From Flagellimonas aurea (GTDB lineage: Bacteria; Bacteroidota; Bacteroidia; Flavobacteriales; Flavobacteriaceae), in assembly GCF_017313785.1 (NCBI RefSeq), contig NZ_JAFLNL010000006.1:1-64000 (forward strand): a stretch of 64,000 bases of DNA, given 5' to 3'. Position 1 is the stretch's first letter. The number at the start of each line of letters is the position of its first letter. Made by a program: the position numbers and the translations under genes. The notes below the pieces were generated by a model, which was not told where the DNA came from, made no database searches, and was given only the letters and a program-made list of their open reading frames with translations. Of this stretch, positions 9,328-18,155 are shown one piece after another.

Positions 9328-10281
9328 TTATTCACTGAAAACACCCATATTGGAATATTTTTCCATTCGGGATTTCACCAATTCCTTTGGTGATAACTTA
9401 TTGAGTTCTTCGAAATGGGAAGAAATTTTATTTGCAACGGTTTCGAATGTTTTCTGTCTATTGGAATGAGCACCCCCAAGAGGTTCCTTAACGATTTCAT
9501 CGACCAGACCCTGCTTTTTCATATCGGTAGCGGTCAACTTCAAAGCTTCTGCGGCTTGTTCCTTGTATTCCCAACTTCTCCAAAGAATGGATGAACAAGA
9601 TTCTGGAGAGATTACGGAGTACCATGTATTTTCCAGCATCAACACTTTGTCACCTACACCGATGCCCAATGCGCCACCGGATGCTCCTTCACCAATGATA
9701 ATTACAATGATAGGCACCTTTAAGCGGGTCATCTCCAAAATGTTACGGGCAATAGCCTCTCCTTGACCACGTTCCTCGGCTTCGATACCTGGGTAAGCAC
9801 CGGGGGTATCTACAAAGCACACTACCGGAATCTTAAATTTTTCGGCGGACTTCATCAAACGAAGTGCTTTACGGTATCCTTCCGGATTTGCCATACCAAA
9901 ATTTCGGTACTGGCGGGTCTTGGTATTGTATCCCTTTTGCTGACCGATGAACATATAGCTCTGGTCACCAATCTTTCCAAGTCCGCCCACCATGGCCTTG
10001 TCATCCTTTACATTTCTGTCACCATGAAGCTCCAAGAAAGTATCTCCACAAATGGCATTGATGTAATCCATCGTGTAAGGCCTACTGGGGTGCCTTGATA
10101 ATTGCACCCTTTGCCAAGCGGTAAGGTTTTGATATATATCTTTTCGGGTCTGAGCCAGTTTTTTCTCTATTTGAGAACAGGTTTCGGTAACGTCTACATC
10201 ACTTTCTTCCCCAATCACCATACATTTTTGAAGTTGCTCTTCAAGTTCTTTGATGGGGAGTTCAAATTCTAGATATTCCAT
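9328..10281 (-). CDS. accA: Acetyl-CoA carboxylase carboxyltransferase subunit alpha
   Basis: Alpha subunit of the carboxyltransferase that moves CO2 from biotin to acetyl-CoA, the first step of fatty-acid synthesis. The 317 residues match family length, beginning [17 protein letters not shown]. Core motifs are [29 protein letters not shown] and the oxyanion region [12 protein letters not shown]. It is transcribed alone; a -7 box TATATTTG (10317-10324, minus strand) lies 36 bases upstream of the start. Confidence 0.96.
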   Translation of the reverse strand: MEYLEFELPIKELEEQLQKCMVIGEESDVDVTETCSQIEKKLAQTRKDIYQNLTAWQRVQLSRHPSRPYTMDYINAICGDTFLELHGDRNVKDDKAMVGGLGKIGDQSYMFIGQQKGYNTKTRQYRNFGMANPEGYRKALRLMKSAEKFKIPVVCFVDTPGAYPGIEAEERGQGEAIARNILEMTRLKVPIIVIIIGEGASGGALGIGVGDKVLMLENTWYSVISPESCSSILWRSWEYKEQAAEALKLTATDMKKQGLVDEIVKEPLGGAHSNRQKTFETVANKISSHFEELNKLSPKELVKSRMEKYSNMGVFSE

Positions 10282-10395
10282 GGGAAGTCTTTTATTTTCA
10301 CGAAAAACAATGGGGACAAATATATAACATTATGACATACTCACATGAAATATACAAGTCTTTTAACTTCAACAATATACGCCATAATGACTGAA

Positions 10396-11478
10396 TTATC
10401 GTTTGGCCTTCATCAACATATAAACGGCAAAAACGCCAAAAAGAAGGTTGGGAATCACCACGGCCAAAAGTGGTGAAAAACCGGATTGCTCTGCCAATGT
10501 TCCAAAAACTTTGTCGAAGAAGATGTACACAAAAGCCACTCCGATACCGAAGGCCAAATTGAGTCCCATCCCCCCCCTACGCTTTACGGAGGATACTGCC
10601 ACGGCGATTACGGTAAGAATAAACGCCGCAATGGGCAGTGCCCACCTTTTATATTTTACGAGCACGTATGCATTGATGTTCGATGCGCCTTTTCTGCGCT
10701 GATCTTCGATAAAATCGTTCAGCTCAAAAAGGTTTTTGGTCTCGGCCACATACGACACCGGTGTTAGATCATCTATCTTAAAGGAGAAAACGGTATCCAA
10801 CCTGCGTTTTGCGTTGATGTATTCGGTTTCGTTCCTTACCTCTCGCTTCTCGTAATTGGTCAAGCGGTATATACTGTCATCTGCTATCCAACGAATATTG
10901 CTGGCAGAAATCTTGTAGTCCAATTTACCGATGGAATCAAAATGCTCGTAGGTAAAATTGTATCCTATCTGACGATTGGGATCAAAACTGCTTACGTACA
11001 AATAATCGCTCTCGTTCAATTGGTTGAAGATATTCTCCGTTACCCTGGTCTGTTTTCCTTTTTTAAAATATTTGTACTCAAACTCATTAAAACCAATACT
11101 GGCATGGGGCACGATGAACATCCCCATCATAAATATTAGTATGGCCACCAATGTTGCACCGACAAAGTAGGGACGCAAAAACCGTCCGAAAGACACACCG
11201 GAACTCAAAATCGCCACGATCTCCGTATTACTGGCCAATTTTGAGGTGAAAAAGATAATCGATAGGAAAAGGAAAATCGGTAATAATAGGTTTCCAATCA
11301 CCAAAGTAAAATTACCATAGAACACGATTACTTCTGCCAATGGGGCCTCATTATCAATGATCTTACCTATTTTTTCTGCCAAGTTCGCCATAATCCCGAT
11401 AGGCACAAATAGCAAAAGCATCCCCATAAAGGTAATCAGGTAACGTTTTAAAATGTATCTATCGAGTATGGTAAGCAT
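10396..11478 (-). CDS. LptF/LptG family lipopolysaccharide-export permease
   Basis: An inner-membrane permease of 360 residues in the YjgP/YjgQ family. LptF and LptG pair with the LptB ATPase to pull LPS out of the membrane. It starts MLTILDRYILKRYLITF, the family's first coupling-helix/TM1 signature. Three N-terminal membrane segments are followed by a periplasmic beta-rich domain (about 130-270) and three C-terminal membrane segments. It overlaps tgt by one base and is probably co-transcribed. LptF versus LptG cannot be told apart here. Confidence 0.9.
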   Translation of the reverse strand: MLTILDRYILKRYLITFMGMLLLFVPIGIMANLAEKIGKIIDNEAPLAEVIVFYGNFTLVIGNLLLPIFLFLSIIFFTSKLASNTEIVAILSSGVSFGRFLRPYFVGATLVAILIFMMGMFIVPHASIGFNEFEYKYFKKGKQTRVTENIFNQLNESDYLYVSSFDPNRQIGYNFTYEHFDSIGKLDYKISASNIRWIADDSIYRLTNYEKREVRNETEYINAKRRLDTVFSFKIDDLTPVSYVAETKNLFELNDFIEDQRRKGASNINAYVLVKYKRWALPIAAFILTVIAVAVSSVKRRGGMGLNLAFGIGVAFVYIFFDKVFGTLAEQSGFSPLLAVVIPNLLFGVFAVYMLMKAKR

Positions 11479-12608
11479 TACAATCTTTTATCCATTTGAT
11501 TGACCATTTTGGTCTTCCACTCCAAAAAGTCTCCGGCTAAAATACGTTCTCTTGCGGTACGCACCAACCATAAATAAAAACCAAGGTTGTGAATGGTGGC
11601 AATTTGCTTGCCCAAATATTCATTGGCCGCGAACAAATGTCGCAGATAGGCCTTGGAATATTCGGTATCCACAAATGTGATGCCCATTTCGTCAATGGGA
11701 GAGAAATCGTTCTCCCATTTTTTATTTTTGATATTGATGGTACCGTGTGCGGTGAACAACATCCCATTTCTGGCATTCCTGGTGGGCATCACGCAATCGA
11801 ACATGTCCACGCCCAAGGCTATATTTTCCAAAATATTTATCGGGGTACCAACACCCATGAGGTATCTTGGTTTATCCTCTGGTAAAATATCACATACAAT
11901 CTCCGCCATTTCATACATTTCTTCAGCGGGCTCCCCTACCGATAGGCCGCCAATGGCATTCCCCTCTGCTCCTACCGATGCAATATACTCCGCGGATTGT
12001 TTTCTTAAATCTTTATAGGTAGAACCTTGTACTATTGGAAAAAAACTTTGTGAATACCCATATTTGAACGGAAGCTTTTCCAAATGGTTGATGCATCTAT
12101 CCAACCACCTATGCGTCATGTGCATGGAACGTTTGGCGTACTGATAATCACAAGGATATGGAGTACACTCATCAAAAGCCATGATGATGTCCGCACCAAT
12201 GGTACGCTGTATCTCCATTACATTTTCCGGGGTAAACACATGACGAGAACCATCAATATGGGATTTAAACTTGACCCCTTCTTCTTTAATCTTTCTGTTA
12301 TCGGATAAAGAATATACCTGATATCCTCCACTATCCGTCAAAATGGGACGGTCCCAATTCATAAATTCATGAAGTCCACCAGCTTCTTCAAGTATTCCGG
12401 TGCCCGGTCTTAAGAAAAGATGATAGGTGTTCCCTAAAATAATATCAGGATTTATTTCATCCTTTAATTCCCGCTGGTGAACGCCCTTAACGGAGGCCAC
12501 GGTACCTACGGGCATAAAAATAGGGGTCTGAATATTACCATGGTCGGTAGTCAGTTCCCCTGCCCTAGCCTTAGTTTTGCTGTCCTTTTGTAATAAGGTA
12601 AAATCCAA
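11478..12608 (-). CDS. tgt: tRNA-guanine transglycosylase, zinc-site cysteines absent
   Basis: TGT exchanges guanine 34 for preQ1 in tRNAs for Asp, Asn, His and Tyr. The 376 residues contain DSGGYQ near residue 95 (catalytic Asp), GGLSVGE, and the nucleophile region VDMFDCVMPTRNARNG. Where E. coli-type enzymes have the zinc motif CxCxxC, this protein reads PIDEMGITFVDTEYSKAY without cysteine; the later histidine in TIHNLG remains. Otherwise it is full length. A -7 box TATATTTG lies at 12627-12634 on the minus strand. The lptF/G-type gene follows with a one-base overlap. Confidence 0.94.
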   Translation of the reverse strand: MDFTLLQKDSKTKARAGELTTDHGNIQTPIFMPVGTVASVKGVHQRELKDEINPDIILGNTYHLFLRPGTGILEEAGGLHEFMNWDRPILTDSGGYQVYSLSDNRKIKEEGVKFKSHIDGSRHVFTPENVMEIQRTIGADIIMAFDECTPYPCDYQYAKRSMHMTHRWLDRCINHLEKLPFKYGYSQSFFPIVQGSTYKDLRKQSAEYIASVGAEGNAIGGLSVGEPAEEMYEMAEIVCDILPEDKPRYLMGVGTPINILENIALGVDMFDCVMPTRNARNGMLFTAHGTINIKNKKWENDFSPIDEMGITFVDTEYSKAYLRHLFAANEYLGKQIATIHNLGFYLWLVRTARERILAGDFLEWKTKMVNQMDKRL

Positions 12609-12713
12609 TTGTTCGTTTTAGAACCGCAAATATAACTAACTCTATTTCGTTCATCCTTAACAAAAAAATAAAGTTTCTGAAGGTAAGATGTTTATTAAAT
12701 GTAAAATCAACAC

Positions 12714-12744
12714 TTGTTTTCTACAAATAATGAGATTACATTTG
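12714..12744 (+). promoter_or_regulatory. Promoter of the transketolase pair
   Basis: TTG at 12714-12716, a 20-base spacer and TACATTTG at 12737-12744 match the Bacteroidetes consensus. It lies 20 bases before the first transketolase ATG. Confidence 0.7.
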
Positions 12745-12764
12745 ATATCTAAATTATTGACACG

Positions 12765-13610
12765 ATGCCGAACACGCAAGAATTACAGGACCTGGTAGTA
12801 CAGGTTAGAAGGGACATTTTACGAATGGTCCATAAGGTAAATTCGGGTCACCCAGGAGGTTCCTTGGGCTGTACCGAGTTTTTTGTAGCACTCTACAACG
12901 AGGTAATGGAATTAAAAGATGGATTTGATATGGATGGAATTGGGGAAGACATATTTTTCCTGTCCAATGGCCATATTTCCCCCGTTTTTTATAGCGTTTT
13001 AGCCCGAAGAGGTTACTTTCCCATTGAGGAACTCAACACCTTTAGGCTAATCGATTCCAGATTACAGGGACACCCCACTACCCACGAAGGCCTACCTGGT
13101 GTTCGCGTAGCATCGGGATCTTTGGGCCAGGGAATGTCGGTTGCCATTGGTGCCGCCTTGGCAAAAAAATTGAACGGGGACGACCATTTGGTGTTCAGCC
13201 TTCATGGGGATGGCGAGTTGCAAGAAGGTCAAAACTGGGAAGCAATTATGTATGCCGCAGGTAATAAAGTGGACAACTTGATTTCAACTGTTGATAGAAA
13301 CGGACAACAAATCGATGGTGCTACCGAAGATGTATTGCCCATTGGCGATGTCGCCGAAAAATTCAGGGTTTTTGGATGGGATGTGTTGGAAATTGAAAAC
13401 GGAAACGACCTAGAGCAAGTTGTTGCAGGGCTTAAAGAAGCCAAGAGCAGGACTGGAAAAGGGAAACCCGTTTGTATTGTCATGACAACTGAAATGGGGA
13501 ATGGTGTTGATTTTATGATGCACACCCACGCTTGGCACGGTAAGGCACCAAGCGATGAGCAATTGGCAAATGCGTTGGAGCAGAACCCAGAGACTTTAGG
13601 CGATTACTAA
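12765..13610 (+). CDS. Transketolase, N-terminal subunit
   Basis: This 281-residue half of a split transketolase carries the thiamine-diphosphate pyrophosphate-binding part. It shows GHPGGSLGCTEFF near residue 30 and the ThDP motif LHGDGELQEGQNWEA near 148-162. Transketolase moves two-carbon units in the non-oxidative pentose phosphate pathway. The C-terminal subunit starts 17 bases downstream, so the two form one heteromeric enzyme from one operon. The split form is common in Bacteroidetes. Confidence 0.94.
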   Translation: MPNTQELQDLVVQVRRDILRMVHKVNSGHPGGSLGCTEFFVALYNEVMELKDGFDMDGIGEDIFFLSNGHISPVFYSVLARRGYFPIEELNTFRLIDSRLQGHPTTHEGLPGVRVASGSLGQGMSVAIGAALAKKLNGDDHLVFSLHGDGELQEGQNWEAIMYAAGNKVDNLISTVDRNGQQIDGATEDVLPIGDVAEKFRVFGWDVLEIENGNDLEQVVAGLKEAKSRTGKGKPVCIVMTTEMGNGVDFMMHTHAWHGKAPSDEQLANALEQNPETLGDY

Positions 13611-13627
13611 TTATAGAAAAAGATACA

Positions 13628-14581
13628 ATGACTAAATATACAGATCAAGGAAAACAGGACACCCGAAGCGGATATGGTGCCGGAATGACGGAACTGGGGA
13701 GAACCAACCCAAATGTAGTGGCCCTTTGTGCCGATTTGGTAGGTTCCCTTAAGATTGAAACCTTTATCGAGGAAAACCCAGAACGTTTCTTTCAGGTGGG
13801 AATTGCAGAGGCTAACATGATGGGTATGGCCGCCGGTTTGACCATTGGCGGGAAAATTCCTTTTGCCTCTACTTTTGCCAACTTTGCAACTGGCCGTGTG
13901 TACGATCAAATCCGCCAGTCCATTGCGTATTCCGATAAAAATGTAAAAATATGTGCCTCCCACTCCGGATTGACCTTGGGGGAAGATGGTGCGACCCACC
14001 AGATTTTGGAAGATATCGGTTTGATGAAAATGTTGCCCGGGATGACGGTGATCAATCCTTGTGATTTCAACCAAACCAAGGCGGCCACCATTGCCATCGC
14101 AGAGCATCATGGTCCCGTATATCTCCGTTTTGGAAGACCAAAAGTGGCCAATTTCACTCCTGTTGACCAAAAATTTGAAATCGGGAAGGCGCTAATGCTC
14201 AACGAAGGTACCGATGTAACAATCATTGCAACCGGACATTTGGTATGGCAAGCACTCCTTGCTGCTGAAAGTTTGGAAAACCAGGGAATCTCAGCGGAAG
14301 TGATCAACATCCACACCATAAAGCCTTTGGATGATAAAGCCATTTTGGATTCCGTGAAGAAAACAGGTTGTGTGGTAACTGCAGAAGAGCATAATTATTT
14401 AGGTGGACTTGGAGAAAGTGTAGCCCGTGTATTGGCCAGCAATCATCCTGCTCCTCAAGAGTTTGTGGCCACACAGGATACCTTCGGGGAAAGTGGTACG
14501 CCAGAGCAGTTGATGGAGAAGTATGGCTTGAACAATAAAGCCATCGAAGCTGCCGTTTTAAAGGTGTTGAAACGTAAATAG
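13628..14581 (+). CDS. Transketolase, C-terminal subunit
   Basis: The 317-residue second half of the split enzyme, with the pyrimidine-binding domain (DTRSGYGAGM at the start, the Glu in VGIAEANMMGMAAGL) and the C-terminal transketolase domain (ITAEEHNYLGGLGE-like segment). It needs the product of the preceding gene, with which it is translated from a common message. DXS-like proteins share the fold, but the split layout and partner favour transketolase. Confidence 0.94.
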   Translation: MTKYTDQGKQDTRSGYGAGMTELGRTNPNVVALCADLVGSLKIETFIEENPERFFQVGIAEANMMGMAAGLTIGGKIPFASTFANFATGRVYDQIRQSIAYSDKNVKICASHSGLTLGEDGATHQILEDIGLMKMLPGMTVINPCDFNQTKAATIAIAEHHGPVYLRFGRPKVANFTPVDQKFEIGKALMLNEGTDVTIIATGHLVWQALLAAESLENQGISAEVINIHTIKPLDDKAILDSVKKTGCVVTAEEHNYLGGLGESVARVLASNHPAPQEFVATQDTFGESGTPEQLMEKYGLNNKAIEAAVLKVLKRK

Positions 14582-14629
14582 TTTCAGGTATCTCCCTATG
14601 GAGATATTTCATCTTTTAAAACAACACTT

Positions 14630-15229
14630 ATGAAAAAAACTTTTTTAGTAGTGGCATTTGCCCTTATTGGCTCTGCTGCAATGGCCCAGAGTGGCTCTGG
14701 ATTTGGTATTAAGGCCGGTCTTTCGTACAACAAGAACGGAGATTTGGTCAACACCGTAACAGATGCCGTTGATGATCCTGAAGGTAAAGCCGGGTATCAT
14801 TTTGGTTTTTGGGGCAAACTGGATTTCCCTAAGATCTATTTAAGACCAGAGTTGGTATATTCCAAGACAAAGAGTTCTTATGATATTAATGGAAACTCAC
14901 AAGACTACGATGTGTCCAAATTGGACATGCCCGTGCTTTTGGGGTATAAATTGATTGGACCCCTGCATATTTTTGCAGGTCCTGCATTCCAATATACCCT
15001 TAAGAACGATTTGGAAGGTTTGACAGTAGAAGATGTAGAAAACGATTTTACAGTTGGTCTAAATGCCGGTATCGGTGTCAATCTTGGTAGGCTTGGACTG
15101 GATGTGCGTTATGAAAGAGGTTTTTCTAAAAATGAAGCCGAATTTATCGACGCCAATGTTGCCAATGTCGAAGGAAGGATAGATTCAAGACCTTCCCAAG
15201 TTATTTTTGCAGCATCGCTGAAATTATAA
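14630..15229 (+). CDS. Outer-membrane beta-barrel protein (PorT-like)
   Basis: A 199-residue protein with a signal peptide (MKKTFLVVAFALIGSAAMAQ) and a small barrel: alternating strands such as GFGIKAGLSYN, FGFWGKLDF, YLRPELVYS, LGLDVRYERGF and a C-terminal strand ending in ...FAASLKL. It belongs to the broad outer-membrane beta-barrel/PorT superfamily. No specific role can be given. It lies 48 bases after the transketolase gene and before a terminator. Confidence 0.8.
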   Translation: MKKTFLVVAFALIGSAAMAQSGSGFGIKAGLSYNKNGDLVNTVTDAVDDPEGKAGYHFGFWGKLDFPKIYLRPELVYSKTKSSYDINGNSQDYDVSKLDMPVLLGYKLIGPLHIFAGPAFQYTLKNDLEGLTVEDVENDFTVGLNAGIGVNLGRLGLDVRYERGFSKNEAEFIDANVANVEGRIDSRPSQVIFAASLKL

Positions 15230-15253
15230 TATCCGATTAAGTACAATAAAAAA

Positions 15254-15279
15254 ACCCGCTGCGATGCAGCGGGTTTTTG
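15254..15279. terminator. Bidirectional terminator
   Basis: A 9-bp stem ACCCGCTGC/GCAGCGGGT with a three-base loop is flanked by an A-tract on the left and TTTTTGTTTTTT on the right. It can serve both the barrel gene and the convergent FKBP gene. Confidence 0.85.
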
Positions 15280-15295
15280 TTTTTTATAATCTCTC

Positions 15296-16249
15296 CTAGT
15301 TGTCCGGGTCCAAATAATCTGGAACCCCGTCCCCGTCCGCATCTGGATAAGGAATGATGATATTCCCATTTTCGTCCGAAATCTCATCTCGTGTAGGTAT
15401 ACCATCACCATCGTCGTCTGCATCACGAAAATTGGCCAAACGACCATTGAAAGGCTCTACATCAAAGTCTGTATTATCGTCCCCCAAGTATCCATTACCA
15501 TTCAAATCTTCCTGGATTGAGGGAATACCATCATTATCACTATCGGTATCCTCAACAAAAGCACCTAACTCCACTTTAAAGATTAAAGGGGAATACCTTG
15601 GTATCACAGAAGCATCTCTTGGATTATGAAAATATCCGAGACCTGAAGGCATAATGATCAGTCCAATACCGCTGTTGGCAATACTATAAGTACCATCTGG
15701 ATTATCTATGATTTGGTCGGGTGTTCCCGCTTTCATTTTTGCAACACCATTGGAGTAACCTTGAACGTTAAAGGAAAGTTCTTGCCAAGCAAATTCGGCT
15801 CTTTGATCAAAAGGAGTCCCATTCAACAAGGAGCCTTCATACTTCAACAAAGTAGAATCCGCATAGGTTGGGCTTTCTCCGCCGCCTTCCCGTGCTTCAA
15901 TATAATATAGTTTATGAGCGATATCTTCTTCTCCCGCACTTAGGCCAAAAAAACTTGATGATACATTTACCGTAACCGATTCGGCATCTTCCATTAAAGG
16001 TCGTTTGTCGGCATTCTCGCCTGCTATGGTATCAATAACTATTCTATAATCAAAGCCCTCAGGTGGTGTTTCAAATTCTTCGTAGTTGTAAAAGTGGGTG
16101 TTCAAAAACTCCCTTATGGTTTCGTCATCCTCCGGTGCCACATCGCTCAATAAACTTGGGGGTATGGCTTCTGGGCCTCCGTCATCATCATTTTTACAAG
16201 ATAGCAGCGTTACCGCAAAACAAATAAATACTAAAACTCCGTACTTCAT
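15296..16249 (-). CDS. FKBP-type peptidyl-prolyl isomerase lipoprotein with calcium-type repeats
   Basis: About 317 residues. The N-terminus is a lipoprotein signal with lipobox LLSC followed by acidic residues, so it is an envelope lipoprotein. The middle shows FKBP features (LLKYEGSLLNGTPFDQ, GLIIMPSGLGYF). The last ~90 residues are rich in DxDxDG-type motifs (DTDSDNDGIPS, DADDDGDGIPT, DADGDGVPDYLD), like thrombospondin type 3 calcium-binding repeats. I take the ATG at 16249 rather than the TTG three bases upstream. It is probably a periplasmic folding catalyst; active-site residues are degenerate enough to leave isomerase activity open. Confidence 0.85.
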   Translation of the reverse strand: MKYGVLVFICFAVTLLSCKNDDDGGPEAIPPSLLSDVAPEDDETIREFLNTHFYNYEEFETPPEGFDYRIVIDTIAGENADKRPLMEDAESVTVNVSSSFFGLSAGEEDIAHKLYYIEAREGGGESPTYADSTLLKYEGSLLNGTPFDQRAEFAWQELSFNVQGYSNGVAKMKAGTPDQIIDNPDGTYSIANSGIGLIIMPSGLGYFHNPRDASVIPRYSPLIFKVELGAFVEDTDSDNDGIPSIQEDLNGNGYLGDDNTDFDVEPFNGRLANFRDADDDGDGIPTRDEISDENGNIIIPYPDADGDGVPDYLDPDN

Positions 16250-16327
16250 CAAGTCTGTTATTTAGGCGCGCAAGATACAATTTTCCATTATTTTTGTTCC
16301 GTCCGTTAACAAAGATTTGCGAAGACC

Positions 16328-16699
16328 ATGCGAATAGACAAGTACCTTTGGTGCACTAGATACTTTAAAACACGTAGCATTGCCTCCAATGCGGTCAAAA
16401 AAGGCCATGTTAGGGTAAATGGCAGTGCCGTAAAGCCTTCACGGGATGTTTTCCCTATGGATAAAATCGTGGTACGGAAAAATCAAATCGACTATCAACT
16501 TACGGTTTTGGACGTTCCCGAGAGCCGTGTAGGAGCCAAATTGGTGGATATTTACCGAAAGGACACCACGCCAAAAGATGCCTTTGAACACAGCGAACTG
16601 CTTCAACATGCAAAAAAGCATTACCGAAAAAAAGGACTTGGTCGACCTACCAAAAAAGACCGTCGGGATTTGGACGACTTTTTGGACGAATCGGAATAA
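16328..16699 (+). CDS. S4 domain RNA-binding protein (Hsp15-like)
   Basis: A 123-residue protein with an N-terminal S4 domain (MRIDKYLWCTRYFKTRSIA, then KKGHVRVNG) and a basic tail. Hsp15 (HslR) in E. coli binds stalled 50S subunits carrying peptidyl-tRNA. The length fits. It is followed 37 bases later by the phosphoribosyltransferase gene in the same direction. Confidence 0.88.
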   Translation: MRIDKYLWCTRYFKTRSIASNAVKKGHVRVNGSAVKPSRDVFPMDKIVVRKNQIDYQLTVLDVPESRVGAKLVDIYRKDTTPKDAFEHSELLQHAKKHYRKKGLGRPTKKDRRDLDDFLDESE

Positions 16700-16736
16700 A
16701 CCGTTTTCATATCTTTGAATCAACCATTGCACAACT

Positions 16737-17234
16737 ATGAGGAACCTTATTCTTAACCACGACCAGATACAGCACATTACCAAAAGAATCGCTTATCAGA
16801 TTTATGAGACCAATGTGGACGAGGATGAAATTGTGGTCGCCGGAATTAAAGGTGGCGGAGAAAGTTTTGCAAAAAAAATAGTCACCGTACTCAAGAACAT
16901 AACCGATGCCAATATTGTGTTGTGCAAAATGGATATGGACAAGAAAAATCCGTTGAAAAGTGGGGTCAGTACCTCCCTTGCTGAAGATGGTTATAAAAAC
17001 AAATCAATCGTTTTGGTGGACGATGTACTGAACTCGGGCACAACTTTAATATATGGAACACATCATTTCCTTAAAACGCCCATAAAACAGCTTAAAACGG
17101 CTGTATTGGTCAACAGGAACCACAAAAAATATCCGATTAAGGCCGATTTCAAGGGTATTTCGTTATCCACCTCCTTGAACGAGCATATAAAAGTGGATTT
17201 TGAGCCCAAAAACAACGCTGTCTACCTAGAGTAA
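16737..17234 (+). CDS. Phosphoribosyltransferase family protein (PyrR-like)
   Basis: A 165-residue type I phosphoribosyltransferase. The PRPP loop is SIVLVDDVLNSGTTL, and GIKGGGE near residue 33 is the family's second loop. Proteins of this kind act in nucleotide salvage or as uracil-sensing PyrR regulators. No pyrimidine genes are nearby and substrate residues cannot be assigned. Its 3' end overlaps the convergent aroK by nine bases. Confidence 0.8.
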   Translation: MRNLILNHDQIQHITKRIAYQIYETNVDEDEIVVAGIKGGGESFAKKIVTVLKNITDANIVLCKMDMDKKNPLKSGVSTSLAEDGYKNKSIVLVDDVLNSGTTLIYGTHHFLKTPIKQLKTAVLVNRNHKKYPIKADFKGISLSTSLNEHIKVDFEPKNNAVYLE

Positions 17235-17738
17235 CTCCTTGATTTTATCCACTACGGTTTCTACATCCTTGCCGTTGCAGTCCAAAATGTGTTTTGATTG
17301 TAAATAATAGGGCCTGCGCTCAAATAGGTGTTTGCCTATAAATTCGGGAAGTTCCGAATCGGGAATATTTTTCACCAGCGGCCGGTTCACTTTTTCTTTT
17401 GAAATCCTGTTCACCAAATTGGGAATGCTCAGGTCAAGATAAATGGATGCATCTGCCTGTTCCAAAATAGTGGCCATATTGGTTCCATAGCACGGTGTGC
17501 CGCCCCCGGTTGAAATTATGATAGATTCTTCCTTTTCCAGAACCTCTTTTAGCATTTGATGCTCCAACTTCCTGAAAAAAATCTCTCCTTTTTCAGAAAA
17601 AATATTTTTTATGGATTTTTTTTGATTGGCTTCAATATAGTCGTCCAAATCGATGAATTCCATCTGTAAATGACTGGCCAACAATCGTCCAACGGTCGAC
17701 TTTCCACTCGCCATATATCCCACTAACACAATTTTCAT
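17226..17738 (-). CDS. aroK: Shikimate kinase
   Basis: Phosphorylates shikimate at the 3-hydroxyl in aromatic amino-acid synthesis. The 170 residues show Walker A GYMASGKST at the N-terminus, the shikimate-binding Asp in DLDDYIE, the GGG-type loop STGGGTPCY and RPLVKN in the lid. The length is standard. It is the last host gene before the tRNA that marks the island boundary. Confidence 0.94.
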   Translation of the reverse strand: MKIVLVGYMASGKSTVGRLLASHLQMEFIDLDDYIEANQKKSIKNIFSEKGEIFFRKLEHQMLKEVLEKEESIIISTGGGTPCYGTNMATILEQADASIYLDLSIPNLVNRISKEKVNRPLVKNIPDSELPEFIGKHLFERRPYYLQSKHILDCNGKDVETVVDKIKELL

Positions 17739-17791
17739 ATTGATGAATTTTATCAGATTTCAAAAAAACACAAATTTATCTATAATTCACC

Positions 17792-17821
17792 TTGGAAAAT
17801 AGATTATTGATGTTATATTTG
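17792..17821 (+). promoter_or_regulatory. tRNA-Lys promoter
   Basis: TTG at 17792-17794, a 19-base spacer and TATATTTG at 17814-17821 match the consensus exactly. The discriminator GCACCCGCTTAG resembles rRNA promoter P1 (GCAGCCGCTTTA). It lies 35 bases before the tRNA. Confidence 0.8.
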
Positions 17822-17856
17822 CACCCGCTTAGCCAAACAGCTAGGCACAACTTGAA

Positions 17857-17929
17857 GACCTGATAGCTCAGTTGGTAGAGCATCTCCCTTTTAAGGAGAG
17901 GGTCCTGGGTTCGAGCCCCAGTCAGGTCA
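17857..17929 (+). tRNA. tRNA-Lys (anticodon TTT)
   Basis: A 73-base cloverleaf: acceptor GACCTGA/TCAGGTC, D arm with GCTCAGTTGGTAGAGC, anticodon stem TCTCC/GGAGA with loop CTTTTAA (anticodon TTT), T arm CTGGG TTCGAGC CCCAG and discriminator A. CCA is not encoded. The integrase gene begins 226 bases downstream, so the tRNA 3' end is the likely attachment site. Confidence 0.95.
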
Positions 17930-17930
17930 C
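17899..17930 (+). other. Probable left attachment site (attL) of an integrated element
   Basis: The 3' half of tRNA-Lys (T arm and acceptor strand) directly precedes a tyrosine-integrase gene, a classic integration arrangement. By analogy a direct copy of part of this sequence should lie at the far end of the element. I found none in the window. Confidence 0.5.
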
Positions 17931-17953
17931 TTTTGAGCTTTCAAAAATATTCA

Positions 17954-17988
17954 AAAAGTCTGTAAGTCATTGATTTACAGGCTTTTTT
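17954..17988 (+). terminator. Terminator downstream of tRNA-Lys
   Basis: The arms AAAAAGTCTGTAA and TTACAGGCTTTTT pair with one mismatch around a short loop and run into TTTTTTG. It lies 25 bases after the tRNA. Confidence 0.7.
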
Positions 17989-18032
17989 GTTTTTATTGAT
18001 TTCATTTTATATCAAATTGTACCATATATCGC

Positions 18033-18052
18033 GGTGAACGATTCGGTGAACG
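18033..18052. repeat. GGTGAACG direct repeat before the integrase
   Basis: GGTGAACG occurs at 18033-18040 and 18045-18052, a 12-base period. Its place between the presumed att site and the integrase gene fits an arm-type integrase or excisionase site, but nothing else in the sequence proves that. Confidence 0.3.
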
Positions 18053-18155
18053 GTTTTAGAATCCGCAAAAATGGCACCTGATCAATGTTAAAAACGATCC
18101 GAACATTTTTTTTCAAATGCTTTGGAACAAAATTGAATCAGTAAATCGATGACAA

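Noticed and set aside
13607..14170. Long minus-strand ORF of 187 codons
   Set aside because: It is antisense to the transketolase C-terminal gene, whose protein is fully conserved; the antisense product resembles nothing.
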